Of a stretch of DNA of 64,000 nucleotides, positions 1-11,711 are shown one piece after another (the first letter of the stretch is position 1; every line of letters begins with the position of its first letter). The translations under genes were made by a program, and so were the position numbers. The notes beneath the pieces were generated by a model. That model had not been told where the DNA came from and did not search any database. It saw nothing but the letters and a program-made list of their open reading frames with translations. The DNA is from Minicystis rosea (GTDB lineage: Bacteria > Myxococcota_A > Polyangia > Polyangiales > Polyangiaceae), in contig CP016211.1 in the NCBI GenBank assembly GCA_001931535.1, positions 10,896,377-10,960,376 of the forward strand. Reading direction: 5' to 3'.

Positions 1-1
1 C

Positions 2-1477
2 GAGGGAGATCGCTTTCAAATCATCGCCTTCTCGGACGCCCACGAGACGTTTCAACCGAGCTTGGTCCCCTTCACGCAAAAGATGCTCGAAACGGCGGAC
101 CGTTGGGTGGAGGGGCTCATCACCCTCGGTGGCACGGAGATCTTGATTCCCCTCATGGTCGCTGCGGGCACGCTCCGCGGCGTCGAGGGGCGCGATCGCC
201 TCATCGTCCTGCTCACCGATGGGCAGGTGGGGAACGAAGCGGAGATCGTGAGTCAGGTCGCGGCCAAGGCGGAGCGCACGCGGATTTACACCTTCGGAAT
301 CGGCACCAACGTCAGCGACGTGTTGCTCCGCGATCTCGCGTGCTGCACCCACGGAGCGGTCGAGTTCATCCATCCCGGCGAGCGCATCGACGAGAAGGTG
401 ACCGCGCAATTCGCCCGCGCCACGGCCCCGCGCATCGAGGGGCTCACGGTCCGATTCACGGGGGTGGACGTCGGTGAGCTCGCGCCCGCCGAGACGGCGG
501 ATCTCGTCGACGGCGAGCCGTGGAGTGTCTTCGGCCGCTACGAGACACCGGGCTTCGGCCACGCGGAGCTGCGCGGCACGTTGCGCGGAGAGCCGTTTCA
601 TCTGGAGGTCCCCGTCGAATTGCCGGCGGAGGCCGCGCGTGATGGGCTCACCGCCTTGTGGGCGACGGCGCGCATTCGTGATCTGGAAGAGGCCGAGCCT
701 CGGGTTGGCCGCCGGCGCGCGGAGAGCAACCGCGCGCGCATCGTGCAGCTCTCCATCGATCATCACCTCGCCTCCAAATACGCGTCGTTCGTGCTGATGG
801 AGAAGCGCACCGGGGACCGGCGCACCCACGAGCAGCCGGCGATTCGTCCGATCACGGTGAGCGCGCCCGCGGGTTGGGCCACGTACAGGCGCGAGGAGAA
901 GGAGGTCGAGGGTGGTCTCCTGCGCTGCATGTCGCTCGACGACGCGGCGATGGCAGGTTCGTTTACGGGAGCTCCGGATGCGCTCTTCGATGCCGACGAG
1001 GAGGCCGCACCCGTGACGGGGCGCGCCTATGCGCCGAGGGCGGCCGTCGTGTCGAGCGCCGCGCTCGAAGAGATGGATCTCCCCCTCGCGCCGAAAGAGA
1101 TGGATCTCCCCCTCGCGCCGAAGGAGAGCGCGGGGCCGGCCGGAGATCCGCTGGCCGAGCTGTTCGCGCGGCAGCTCGCGAACGGGCTTTGGACGGATGG
1201 CGGCGGCGCCGACGAGGATCGTTTGGTCGCCACGAGCCACGCCCTCCAGGCTTGTTTGGAGAGCGCGATCGACAGCACGCATCCGATGTACGGCGCGCAG
1301 GTGAAGAAGGCTGTGGAGGCGCTCTGCGCGCTCGCGCTCGCGCTCCTGGCGCGGCCGGTCGCGGATCGAGGGGCGCTCGTGGCTGCGCTCGGGCTCGCGC
1401 TCTCCGTGTCCGTGGGGAGACGGCTGCGCGAGCAGCTCCGCGCGACGCTGGCCCGCGTGCAGGGAGGCCCGGGCTGA
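2..1477 (+). CDS. VWA domain protein, 5' end outside window
   Basis: The open frame runs in from before base 1, so the N-terminus is missing; the first residues (GDRFQIIAFSD) already lie inside a von Willebrand factor A fold. The strand LIVLLTDGQVGNE and the segment YTFGIGTNV are typical of VWA domains of the VIT-VWA (inter-alpha-trypsin inhibitor heavy-chain-like) kind. After about residue 140 comes a beta-rich region, then a low-complexity linker with a 9-residue tandem repeat, then an Ala/Leu-rich helical C-terminus. No membrane segment is visible in this part. A secreted or envelope adhesion or scaffold role is inferred from the family. The MIDAS motif would lie upstream of the window and cannot be checked. 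Confidence 0.85.
   Translation, partial: EGDRFQIIAFSDAHETFQPSLVPFTQKMLETADRWVEGLITLGGTEILIPLMVAAGTLRGVEGRDRLIVLLTDGQVGNEAEIVSQVAAKAERTRIYTFGIGTNVSDVLLRDLACCTHGAVEFIHPGERIDEKVTAQFARATAPRIEGLTVRFTGVDVGELAPAETADLVDGEPWSVFGRYETPGFGHAELRGTLRGEPFHLEVPVELPAEAARDGLTALWATARIRDLEEAEPRVGRRRAESNRARIVQLSIDHHLASKYASFVLMEKRTGDRRTHEQPAIRPITVSAPAGWATYRREEKEVEGGLLRCMSLDDAAMAGSFTGAPDALFDADEEAAPVTGRAYAPRAAVVSSAALEEMDLPLAPKEMDLPLAPKESAGPAGDPLAELFARQLANGLWTDGGGADEDRLVATSHALQACLESAIDSTHPMYGAQVKKAVEALCALALALLARPVADRGALVAALGLALSVSVGRRLREQLRATLARVQGGPG
1070..1123 (+). repeat. 27-bp in-frame tandem duplication
   Basis: Two adjacent 27-bp copies (1070-1096 and 1097-1123) differ at one base and encode the peptide EMDLPLAPK twice in the linker of the VWA protein. 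The unit is a multiple of three, so the duplication keeps the frame. Confidence 0.9.
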
Positions 1478-1680
1478 AGCAGGCCGGCCCGGCCTCGGGA
1501 GCTTCCCGTCGCCGTTCGGTGGAGCCGCGTCGCCCGCGTGGGCATCGGCCGGGGCGGCGTTCGTCCGCGTGCCCACGCCGCGTCGGCCGGCTTGCTCAGG
1601 GCGCGTTCAGTGCTTCGATTCCGTCGCGATCCCGCTCTCTTCACGGGCGGCGGCCCGCCTCGTGTGTATCCTTCGGGACG

Positions 1681-4139
<2,459 letters not shown>

Positions 4140-4140
<1 letters not shown>

Positions 4141-4502
4141 TGGATGCCGAAGGCAAGATCCGCGATAACCCGTTCTACGTGCTCGGCCTCAGGCCGAGCG
4201 CGACGCGGGCCGAAATCGAGCGCGAAGGGCAGAAGCTCCTGGGAATGTTGGAGCTCAAACTATCGAGCGCCGCCCGCTACCAGACGCCGGCCGGCCCCGG
4301 CGAGCGCACCGCCGACAAAGTGCGCCGCGCCATGGCCGAGCTGCGCGATCCCGATCGCCGCCTCGAGCACGAGCTCTGGGCCCGCCTCGAAGCGACGGCC
4401 GCGCCCGCGCCCCCGGCGCCCGTCGAAACGAAGCCGAAGCGTCGCGCCGATGCTCCTTGGGCCGGCGCCATGGTCGCGCTCGGATGGAGGGCGTCACGAT
4501 GA
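4140..4502 (+). CDS. J-domain-like protein lacking HPD
   Basis: 120 residues beginning at the A of an ATGA overlap with the Hsp70 stop. The N-terminus DNPFYVLGLRPSATRAEIER matches helix I/II of DnaJ-type domains, and helix III/IV is recognisable as VRRAMAELRDPDRRLEHELW. The HPD tripeptide that stimulates Hsp70 ATPase is absent: the loop is replaced by a longer segment with SSAARYQTPAGPGE. The C-terminus is Ala/Pro-rich. Its position directly after the Hsp70 gene suggests it binds or modulates that chaperone, but activation by the classical mechanism is not expected. Bases 4247-4265 carry a copy of a dispersed palindromic repeat (see findings). Confidence 0.75.
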
Positions 4503-4573
4503 GAATGCACGCGATCTGCGCAGGACTTGGGGCCGCTCGCGGCCTCTTCATCGCGAGGAGGCCCGCGCCATGA
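4499..4573 (+). CDS. 24-codon mini-ORF bridging two genes
   Basis: ATG at 4499 overlaps the TGA of the J-like gene (ATGA), and the mini-ORF stop TGA (4571-4573) overlaps the ATG of the next gene (again ATGA). The peptide would be MRMHAICAGLGAARGLFIAR plus RPAP. It lies in a third frame relative to both neighbours and covers the gap exactly. It may couple translation of the flanking genes or be chance; peptide function is not implied. Confidence 0.35.
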   Translation: MRMHAICAGLGAARGLFIARRPAP

Positions 4574-6084
4574 TCCCGGTGGGCGCCATCGCGGCCGGCA
4601 TCATCGCAGCGTCCGCGGCCCGGTCCGCCGCGCCGCAGGGTGGGGGAGAGCCGCCGTTCCGCGCGGGGAGCGAAGGCTATCTGGGCACGTGGGCCGTGTT
4701 CGTGTGGTTCGTCCTCGGACCCGTGGGCATCGGCCTCGGTCTCAGCCTCTTCGCGGGGCAGGTCTTCGCGTTGCTCCCGCTCTGCGCGATCGTGCTGCTC
4801 ACGTTTCCGTGGCCGATCGCGCGCCTCGTGCTCGTCCCGCTCGGCCGCGCGCGGGCCGCGTATTACCTGACCTTCGCGTCGGATCTCTTCTTCCACATCG
4901 ATCGCCGCGGCGGCGCGGCCATCGCGGCCGCGTGGGCGCTGTGCATGCAGCCTCGGCTCGACGAGGCGGACGCCGATTGGCTCGCGGCGCGCCTCGCCGG
5001 TGAGGTCCCGCTCCGCGGCGCCGGCGTGACGGCGACCGCGCTCCTGCTCGTGGCCCGCGGCGATCTCGACGGCGCGCGCGCGCTCTTCGGCACCGTGGAG
5101 ACGATCGACGATCGCGTCTGCCCGGCGGAGGCGAAGCGCATCGCCCGCGCGTGGCTCGCCGCCGATGCCGCCGAGCGCGGCGAGTGGCATCGCGTCGCGG
5201 AGCTCGGCCCATCGATCGTGCAGGCCGGTCGCCTCGGCTTCTTGCTCGCGGGCGTCGCGCAATCGCTCCTGCTCGAGCCTTCGGCGCCGAGCAAGCAGGG
5301 CCTCTGGATCCGCTGGGCCCTCGCGCCGCATCGCCGCGCCACGCGCCCGATGGTGGAGCGCGCCGTGCGAGCGCTCGACGGCGCCTTCATCGATCCCGAA
5401 GAAGAGCCCCCGATCGCGCCCGCGCCTGCGCCCGAGGGCGCCGACGCCATCCGCACGGCCCTCTCGCTGCACGCCTCCGTGCTGTCCCGCCCGCACGACG
5501 CCGTGCGCGGCGACGACGTGCGCGCCGTCGGTCAAGCGTGGGACGCGGCGCTTGGCGATCGCGCCACCGAGCGACTCCTCTACGAGCGGGCGCTGGTGAT
5601 CGGCGGCGGCGGCCCGGCCGCGACGCTCGCCCGGGTGCGCGCCGCGATCGAGGACGATCTCGTCGCCGTCGTGCTCGCCTCGGGCTTGGCGCTCAAAGAG
5701 CTCGGCGACAAAGGCGAGGTCGCGACGCGGGTGCGCGCGCGCCTCCGCGATCAGATGCTCTCCGAGGTCGAGGCCGCGTCCGATGCCATCCGCCGCCGCG
5801 TCGACGACAAGCGCGATCTCCCTCCCGAGGGCGAGTGGCGCGAGTGGGCCAACCTCGTCGCGCGCTACCAGCGCGGCGTCGAGAGCGCCGGCGACGATTT
5901 CCGCCGCCTCTCCTTCGCCAAGGTCTATCCCGACGCCTGCAGCTTCGCGGTGTGGCTCTTCAACGATCGCAAGCAGCGCCCGCTCGGCAACGCCGTCTTC
6001 CGCTTCCTCCTCGCCGAGGCCGAAGCCCTCGACGATCAACGCGCCATCGCCCTCCAGACCAAGAACGTCGCCTGCGGCGTGTGA
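4570..6084 (+). CDS. Membrane protein of Hsp70/J-like operon
   Basis: 504 residues. ATG at 4570 is preceded by a strong Shine-Dalgarno GAGGAGG (about 4556-4562), which decides the start. A hydrophobic N-terminal stretch (residues 3-18) and two strong membrane segments (about 40-60 and 64-85) are followed by about 410 soluble residues rich in Ala, Arg and acidic helices, resembling TPR/helical repeat proteins in composition. No named family is recognised. It is the last gene of the coupled Hsp70/J-like unit, so it may anchor the chaperone pair to the inner membrane (inference). Confidence 0.7.
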   Translation: MIPVGAIAAGIIAASAARSAAPQGGGEPPFRAGSEGYLGTWAVFVWFVLGPVGIGLGLSLFAGQVFALLPLCAIVLLTFPWPIARLVLVPLGRARAAYYLTFASDLFFHIDRRGGAAIAAAWALCMQPRLDEADADWLAARLAGEVPLRGAGVTATALLLVARGDLDGARALFGTVETIDDRVCPAEAKRIARAWLAADAAERGEWHRVAELGPSIVQAGRLGFLLAGVAQSLLLEPSAPSKQGLWIRWALAPHRRATRPMVERAVRALDGAFIDPEEEPPIAPAPAPEGADAIRTALSLHASVLSRPHDAVRGDDVRAVGQAWDAALGDRATERLLYERALVIGGGGPAATLARVRAAIEDDLVAVVLASGLALKELGDKGEVATRVRARLRDQMLSEVEAASDAIRRRVDDKRDLPPEGEWREWANLVARYQRGVESAGDDFRRLSFAKVYPDACSFAVWLFNDRKQRPLGNAVFRFLLAEAEALDDQRAIALQTKNVACGV

Positions 6085-6174
6085 TCGCGGGCGGGCCACG
6101 AGCACGCGATAGCCATGCGACATGCATTCGCCTCCTTGTCGGCGGGGACGCGCGCGCGTACGCCGGGAGCCGCG

Positions 6175-7356
6175 ATGATTCACCCTTCCTCGAAGCCGGC
6201 CTCGTGCGTCGCGCTCGCCGCGGTCTCGGCGCTCGCCGCGTGCACCCCCGCGACCTCGCCGCTGCCGCCGACCTCCGTCGAGATCGCTGCGGCCTCCTCA
6301 GAGCCTCCGCACCCGCCTCCGCCGCCGGCCCCGGTCGCGCAGCCGCAACCCGAGAGCGAAGTCCTCGTGGCTCCGTCGCCGGTAGGGTGTGAGATCGCCG
6401 GATCGCGCACGATCACCCAGCTCGACAACGACATCTCTTTCTGTCTGGCCGTCGAAGGACCCTGCTTCGGTCACGCGGCGGACGGGACCGCGCGGCTCAC
6501 CGCCACGTACTTCGAGGGCAGCGCTCGCAGCGCGGGCGTCCACATCACGCTCGATCAAGGATCCTTCGTCGTCCGCGGCATCACCAAGACCGGCGACGTG
6601 AAGCTCTATCCGAGGACCGTCTTCGCCCTCGGCCCGGAGTCGCGGAGCGCCGAGCTCGTGATTCCGATCGCGCGTGTCCTCGAAATCGAGAGCGCTTCGC
6701 GCGGGCGCGCCACCGTCGCCCTTCCGCTCGGCGCAGGCGTCGCGCTGCCCGGCGGGGTCGCGCGGAGCGAGCGTCGCTGCGACGATCTCTCCATCGAAGC
6801 GACCAACATCACCGCCGACGAAGCGCGCCGTTTGATCGGCGCCAAGGCCGGGCCGACTCCGACCAAGGGCTTGCTCGATACGCTGCCGACAGGCAAGGAC
6901 ACGCCTCTCTCCACCACGCCGGGGCTCCCGCCCGTGGCCGTGCTGCACCCCGACGAGCCGTCCTTCGCCAACGTCGACGTCATCGAGCGCCGCGGCCGCG
7001 ACGCACGCATCTTCTGGGAGCGCGACGGCTACGCCGTCTTCGGCTGGGTGCCCGCGAGCGCGCTCAATCACTCGCACACCACAGCCATGTTCGGCATCCT
7101 CGGCGGCCTCGCGGGCAGCGGCGGCGGGCAGCCGCCGGCGTGGCGCACGTGCCGCGTCGAGCTCCCGCTCTTCGTCGAGATCGCCTCGCGCCGTGTCGAG
7201 GTCGGGCGCATCCGCAAGGACGGCAAGCTCATGCCACACGGCCAGCGCAAGAGCGGATTCGTCCCCGTCGATCTGTCCGCTGCCCCGGTGCAGCTCGAAG
7301 CCGGCGCCGCGTGGGTCGTGCGCGAAGCGAATTTCGACGAGAATTGCAGCCCTTGA
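6175..7356 (+). CDS. Secreted lipoprotein of unknown function
   Basis: 393 residues. The start at 6175 gives a compact signal peptide with lipobox SALAAC and lipidated Cys at about residue 23; an upstream in-frame ATG (6115) would add a non-signal-like extension. A Pro-rich linker of about 35 residues follows. The mature part holds scattered Cys pairs and an SH3-like segment near FWERDGYAVFGWVPASALN, suggesting an envelope-exposed binding protein. No enzyme motif is seen. It is separated from the upstream operon by 90 bp and runs in the same direction. Confidence 0.7.
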   Translation: MIHPSSKPASCVALAAVSALAACTPATSPLPPTSVEIAAASSEPPHPPPPPAPVAQPQPESEVLVAPSPVGCEIAGSRTITQLDNDISFCLAVEGPCFGHAADGTARLTATYFEGSARSAGVHITLDQGSFVVRGITKTGDVKLYPRTVFALGPESRSAELVIPIARVLEIESASRGRATVALPLGAGVALPGGVARSERRCDDLSIEATNITADEARRLIGAKAGPTPTKGLLDTLPTGKDTPLSTTPGLPPVAVLHPDEPSFANVDVIERRGRDARIFWERDGYAVFGWVPASALNHSHTTAMFGILGGLAGSGGGQPPAWRTCRVELPLFVEIASRRVEVGRIRKDGKLMPHGQRKSGFVPVDLSAAPVQLEAGAAWVVREANFDENCSP

Positions 7357-7464
7357 TCGCCCGGTGCCGGCGCGCCGCCGCGCGGCTGTCACCTCGCTCG
7401 CTCGCCCCGCCCCTGGACAACGGCCCGCTAATGGAAGATACCCGCGTCGCGAGGAGCGTGTCCG

Positions 7465-7878
7465 ATGGCGAGCTGGCGCGATGAGCTGATTGAGGCAGTG
7501 AAGTCCAAGGCCGAGCGCGACGCCGAGGAGGCGGCGCGCCACAAGAAGCGCGTGGAAGAGGCGCTCGCCACCGCCGAGAACGCCATGAACCTCGGCATCG
7601 AGGCCCTGCGTTACACGCGCGATCGCCTCAAGGACAAGGGCCAGACCGTCGAGCTCGTCGAGGAGAAGGACAAGCTCCGCCTCGTCCTCGGCGGCCAGGC
7701 GCTGGCGCTCGAGCTCGTGCGCGAGAGCGCCATCATCAAGGTCACCTTCGGCGAGGGCAAGCCGCGCGAGTTCGACCTCGCCAAGGATCGCCACATCGCC
7801 CCCGCCGACGTCGAAGAGTACATGGGCCGCCGCTCGCTCGAGCTGGTGCGCGCGGCCTACAAGGCGACGCCGTGGTGA
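7465..7878 (+). CDS. Small coiled-coil protein of unknown function
   Basis: 137 residues. The first half is strongly charged and helical (residues 1-60, rich in Lys, Glu and Ala), predicted coiled coil; the second half looks alpha/beta. No signal peptide or membrane segment, so probably cytoplasmic. The family is not recognised. Its TGA overlaps the GTG start of cutA (GTGA), so the two genes are probably translated from one message. Confidence 0.65.
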   Translation: MASWRDELIEAVKSKAERDAEEAARHKKRVEEALATAENAMNLGIEALRYTRDRLKDKGQTVELVEEKDKLRLVLGGQALALELVRESAIIKVTFGEGKPREFDLAKDRHIAPADVEEYMGRRSLELVRAAYKATPW

Positions 7879-8225
7879 GCGCGGCCGAGCCGGCGCTCGC
7901 CGTCGTGCTCTGCAACGCGCCGCCCGACAAGGCCGAAGACATCGCGCGCGCCGTGCTCGACGCGCGCCTCGCCGCCTGCGTGAACATCGTTCCGGGCGTC
8001 ATCAGCCTCTATTGGTGGCAGGACGCGGTGAGCCGCGATCCCGAGAGCACCCTGCTCATCAAGACGCGCGCCGATCTCGTGCCCGCGCTCACCGAGCGCC
8101 TCCGCGCCGTGCACCCCTACGAGGTGCCCGAGGTCATCGCCCTCCCGCTCGTCGCGGGCGCCGGCAATGGAGCCTACCGCGCGTGGGTCGTCGCCGAGAC
8201 GGAAGGCGCGGACAAGCCCGCATAG
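7875..8225 (+). CDS. cutA: CutA divalent-cation tolerance protein
   Basis: 116 residues, usual size for CutA1. Family hallmarks are ARAVLDARLAACVNIVPG, the motif YWWQ and the segment HPYEVPEVIALP. CutA forms ferredoxin-like trimers that bind divalent metals such as copper; its physiological role remains debated. Cytoplasmic, as no signal is present. GTG at 7875 overlaps the upstream TGA by four bases; a GTG three bases earlier is equally possible. Co-transcribed with the small coiled-coil protein upstream. Confidence 0.93.
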   Translation: MSAAEPALAVVLCNAPPDKAEDIARAVLDARLAACVNIVPGVISLYWWQDAVSRDPESTLLIKTRADLVPALTERLRAVHPYEVPEVIALPLVAGAGNGAYRAWVVAETEGADKPA

Positions 8226-8259
8226 CGCGCCTCCTCGCCCCGTAGTACATCGCGCGGCC

Positions 8260-10161
8260 GTGCGCCGCTTCAACCTCCCCCTCGTGCCCGCGCGCGGCAC
8301 CGCCGTCGCGCTCTCCTTCGGCCTCTTCGCCCTCGCGGCCTGCGGTCCCGAGCCGGCCCCGGTCGCGCCGCCCGCGCCTCCGCCGCTCGCACCGGCAGCG
8401 CCCAAGCCGCTCGTCATCGACGACGATCCCGCGGCCGCCGCGCGCATCGCCGCCGACATCGCCTACCTCGCCTCGCCGGAGCTCGCGGGGCGCGGCACCG
8501 GCGAGCCGGGCGGACAAGCCGCCGCACAGTTCGTGCTCAAACGATTTCGCGAGCTCGGTCTCGTGCCCGCGGGCTCGTACGACGAGCACGCGCCGCCCGA
8601 CTACCTGCAACCCTTTCAAGCGCGCGTCGGCGCCAAGGTCGACCCGCCGACGCTCGAGCTGAGCGGCAAATCCCACCCCGCCGCCGTGGCCGCCGAGGCC
8701 CTCGTCGCCGCCGACGGCACCGCGAGCGGCACCGTCTCGGGCAAAGCCGTCTTCGTGGGCTACGGCATCACCGCGCCGGCCGCGAATTGGGACGACTACG
8801 CGGGCGCCGATCTCACCGGCAAGATCGCCGTCATCCTCGACGGCGTCCCGCCCGCGCCGAAGCCCGCCGATGCCTCGGCCAAACCGCCGCCGAACCCGCT
8901 CCACGACTTCCGCAGCATTCGATACAAGCTGCGCACCGCGCGCGAGCACAAGGCCGCGGGCGTCGTGATCGTGGCCGCGGGCGAGACGCTCCCGCCTCCG
9001 CCCGAGGACGCGAGCAGCATGGGCCTCCCGGGCATCATCGTCCGGCGCAGCGCCGCCGCCGCGCAGCTTCCAAACCTGCGCCTCGCCGACGATCGCACCT
9101 GGCAGCCCAAGAAGGCCGTGAAACCCGGCGCTCCCTCACGCGACGACGTCAAGCTCACCACCAAGATCGAGCCGCGCGAAGTCCCCTCGTGGAACGTCGT
9201 CGGCCTCCTCCCCGGCCGCACCAACGGTACCCCGAAGAGCAGCGAAATCGTCATCGTCGGCGCCCATTACGATCACCTCGGCCACGGCAACACCTTCTCC
9301 CGTGCCCCCGGCGTGCACGCCATTCACCCCGGCGCCGACGACAACGCCTCGGGCACCGCGCTCATGTTGGAGGTCGCGCGCCGCTTCGCGAAGCTCCCCG
9401 ACAAGCCCGATCGCAGCATCCTCTTCATGGCCTTCGGCGCCGAAGAGGTCGGCGCCATCGGCTCGCGTCATTGGGTCCAACACCCCACCGCGCCGCTCGA
9501 TCACGTCGTCGCCATGCTCAATGCAGACATGGTCGGCCGCATGCAAAACCACCGTGTCGTCATCGACGGTGTCGCCACCGCGCAGGGGTGGAAACCCCTC
9601 ATCGACGCGGCCGCCGCGGGCTTGAACCTCGACATCGCGCTCGGCGGCGAGGGCTTCGGCGCCAGCGATCACGCCTCCTTCACGGCCGTGCGCGTGCCGG
9701 TCACCTTCTTCTTCACCGGCGTGCACCCCGACTATCACATGCCCACGGACACCGCCGACAAGATCGATTCCGCCGGTGAGCAGCGCATTGCCACGCTCGT
9801 CGCGCGCCTTGCGCTCGCGGTGTCGCAGGCCGGGGAGCGCCTCACCTTCGTCGACGCGCCCGCCGATCCCCACAAAGGCGGCGGCCGCGGCGGATTCAAG
9901 GTCTCTCTCGGCACCATCCCCGACTACGCCTATGCCGGCAAAGGCCTCAAGCTCGACGGCGTGCGCCCCGACGCGCCCGCCTCGCGCGCCGGCCTCCAGC
10001 GCGGCGACATCATCGTCAAGGTGGGCACGCACGACGTCGGCAACATCCACGATTACATGTTCGCGCTCGGCGAGCTCACGCCCGGCCGCGAGGTCGTGAT
10101 CGAGGTCGAGCGCGAGGGGAAGAAGCTCCAGCTCAAAGTCGTCCCTGCGCCCGGCAAGTGA
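8260..10161 (+). CDS. M28 metallopeptidase lipoprotein with PA and PDZ
   Basis: 633 residues. GTG at 8260 gives a signal peptide with lipobox ALAAC (Cys at about 28) and a Pro-rich linker. A PA-type insertion surrounds VFVGYGITAP. The zinc-binding set of family M28 is present in order: VGAHYDHLG, PGADDNASG, FGAEEVGAIGS, a later Asp in NADMVGR and the last His in PDYHMPTDTA. A PDZ domain covers the last 100 residues (GVRPDAPASRAGLQRGDII). The expected activity is a periplasmic or surface aminopeptidase with two zinc ions. The stop overlaps an alternative GTG start of the next gene. Confidence 0.93.
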   Translation: MRRFNLPLVPARGTAVALSFGLFALAACGPEPAPVAPPAPPPLAPAAPKPLVIDDDPAAAARIAADIAYLASPELAGRGTGEPGGQAAAQFVLKRFRELGLVPAGSYDEHAPPDYLQPFQARVGAKVDPPTLELSGKSHPAAVAAEALVAADGTASGTVSGKAVFVGYGITAPAANWDDYAGADLTGKIAVILDGVPPAPKPADASAKPPPNPLHDFRSIRYKLRTAREHKAAGVVIVAAGETLPPPPEDASSMGLPGIIVRRSAAAAQLPNLRLADDRTWQPKKAVKPGAPSRDDVKLTTKIEPREVPSWNVVGLLPGRTNGTPKSSEIVIVGAHYDHLGHGNTFSRAPGVHAIHPGADDNASGTALMLEVARRFAKLPDKPDRSILFMAFGAEEVGAIGSRHWVQHPTAPLDHVVAMLNADMVGRMQNHRVVIDGVATAQGWKPLIDAAAAGLNLDIALGGEGFGASDHASFTAVRVPVTFFFTGVHPDYHMPTDTADKIDSAGEQRIATLVARLALAVSQAGERLTFVDAPADPHKGGGRGGFKVSLGTIPDYAYAGKGLKLDGVRPDAPASRAGLQRGDIIVKVGTHDVGNIHDYMFALGELTPGREVVIEVEREGKKLQLKVVPAPGK

Positions 10162-10169
10162 TCCTCGAC

Positions 10170-11177
10170 ATGACCCTCCCGCGCCTCGCCGCCACGGCCA
10201 TTCTCGCTTCGTTCGCCGCGCTCTCGCTCGCCTCCTGCGGCACCTCGTCGTCCACCACCGCGCCCGACGCCTCCGCCGCCTCCCCTCAGGACGCCGCCGC
10301 GGAGGCCGCCGCCGCGCTCGCCGAGCTGCGCGATGCAGCCGTCGACGCCGCCCTCGACGCCGAGGCGCCCGACGCCTCCGCCGCCGACGCCGGCGCGGCC
10401 GCCCAATACCCCGGCACCTCGGAGGGCTGTCCCGGAGACATGGTGTTGGTCAATGGCAATTACTGCCCCGAGACCAACCAGGTTTGCCTCGAGCACCACG
10501 AGGAGTTCTCCCGCGACGAGGCCAAGAAGAAGACCAAGCGCGACAAGGGCGAAGACGTCGGCAAGAGCACCGTCAGCGAGCGTTGCCTTCGTTATCAAGA
10601 GCCGAGCGAGTGCCTCTCCAAGCAGCGCCGTCCCATGCGCTTCTGCATGGATCGCTTCGAGTGGCCGAACCAGAAAGGCGAGCTCCCCGCGCTCCTCGTC
10701 TCTTGGGTCGACGCCAAGAAGGAGTGCGAGAAGATCGGCAAACGCCTCTGCACCGAGGACGAGTTCAACTTCGCCTGCGAAGGCGAGCAAATGCTCCCGT
10801 ACACGTACGGTTACGTGCGCGACGCCACGAAGTGCAGCATCGACAAGCCCTATCGCAAGCGCGAAAAGAAGCTCCTCAAATACGCCTCGTGCATGAAGAA
10901 GCCCGAGTGCAAAAAGGAGCTCGAGCGCCTCGATCAACGCCTCCCCGCCGGCTCTCTCCCCGCCTGCGTCTCCCCCTTCGGCGTCTACGATCTCAACGGC
11001 AACATCAACGAATGGGTCTTCCGGCCCAAGGAAAAGCCGCCCAACCGCAGCGGCCTCAAAGGTGGTTGGTGGGGCCCCGTCCGCGGCCGCTGCCGCCCCA
11101 CGGTCGGCTTCCACAAAGAAGAAGACTACGGCTACGAAGAGGGCTTCCGCTGCTGCAAGGACGCGGCCGCGCGCTGA
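10170..11177 (+). CDS. FGE/SUMF1-like domain lipoprotein
   Basis: 335 residues from ATG 10170; a GTG at 10158 overlapping the previous stop is an alternative. Signal peptide with lipobox SLASC (Cys about 23), an Ala/Asp-rich linker with several Lys-rich stretches, then a formylglycine-generating-enzyme-like fold: FCMDRFEWPN, SWVDAKKECEKIGKRLCTED and the C-terminal signature VYDLNGNINEW followed by LKGGWWGPVRGRCRP and GFRCC. True FGE copper-binding cysteines are not clearly arranged here, so this is more likely one of the many myxobacterial SUMF-fold proteins than a sulfatase activator. Surface lipoprotein, probably in an operon with the M28 peptidase. Confidence 0.85.
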   Translation: MTLPRLAATAILASFAALSLASCGTSSSTTAPDASAASPQDAAAEAAAALAELRDAAVDAALDAEAPDASAADAGAAAQYPGTSEGCPGDMVLVNGNYCPETNQVCLEHHEEFSRDEAKKKTKRDKGEDVGKSTVSERCLRYQEPSECLSKQRRPMRFCMDRFEWPNQKGELPALLVSWVDAKKECEKIGKRLCTEDEFNFACEGEQMLPYTYGYVRDATKCSIDKPYRKREKKLLKYASCMKKPECKKELERLDQRLPAGSLPACVSPFGVYDLNGNINEWVFRPKEKPPNRSGLKGGWWGPVRGRCRPTVGFHKEEDYGYEEGFRCCKDAAAR

Positions 11178-11359
11178 GGACCTGAGCGAGAGCGCTGCCG
11201 CGCGACTCTCGGTGACCTCTCGAGCGCGCAGAATCCCGCTGTTTCGCGGTCGCGTTCGCGTCCCGAGAGCTCCCATTTCAATCGAGGCATATCGATTGCC
11301 ATTCACCGCGGGCGGACCCGATCGAAAGCGAGCGGGCTCCACGAGCGATGGAGGCACGT

Positions 11360-11656
11360 ATGAGCATCACGGGCCGAATCAAGGGCGCAGCGCAGGAGAT
11401 GAGCGGCAAGGTCAAGGAGGCGGCGGGCAAGGCCGTCGGCAATCCCAACCTCGAGCAGAAGGGCCAAGAGCAGCAGGCCGTCGGCGAGGCGCGGCAGGAG
11501 ATCGAGAAGAACGTCGAGAGCGCGAAGGGCGCCGCGCAGCAGGCGGCGGGCCGCGTGAAATCCACGGTCGGCGCGGCCACCGGCGACACGAAGACGGAAG
11601 CCGAAGGCAAATTGGAAGAGCTCGAAGGCAAGGCTCGGCAGAAGACCAATCAGTGA
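11360..11656 (+). CDS. CsbD-family stress protein
   Basis: 98 residues, Lys/Glu/Ala/Gly-rich with internal quasi-repeats of the type GxxKEAAGKAxG and GxAQQAAGRVKSTVG, characteristic of CsbD-like general-stress proteins. ATG 11360 is chosen over the ATG 12 bases upstream because GGAGG sits at a proper distance before it. Intrinsically disordered and cytoplasmic; in other bacteria CsbD is induced by stress, the molecular role is unknown. A 180-bp leader precedes it with no clear promoter. Confidence 0.85.
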   Translation: MSITGRIKGAAQEMSGKVKEAAGKAVGNPNLEQKGQEQQAVGEARQEIEKNVESAKGAAQQAAGRVKSTVGAATGDTKTEAEGKLEELEGKARQKTNQ

Positions 11657-11711
11657 TGCCGCGCCGTACCGCGTGACGCCGGCCGGAACCTGCGCAACAT
11701 TTGCCCGCGCA

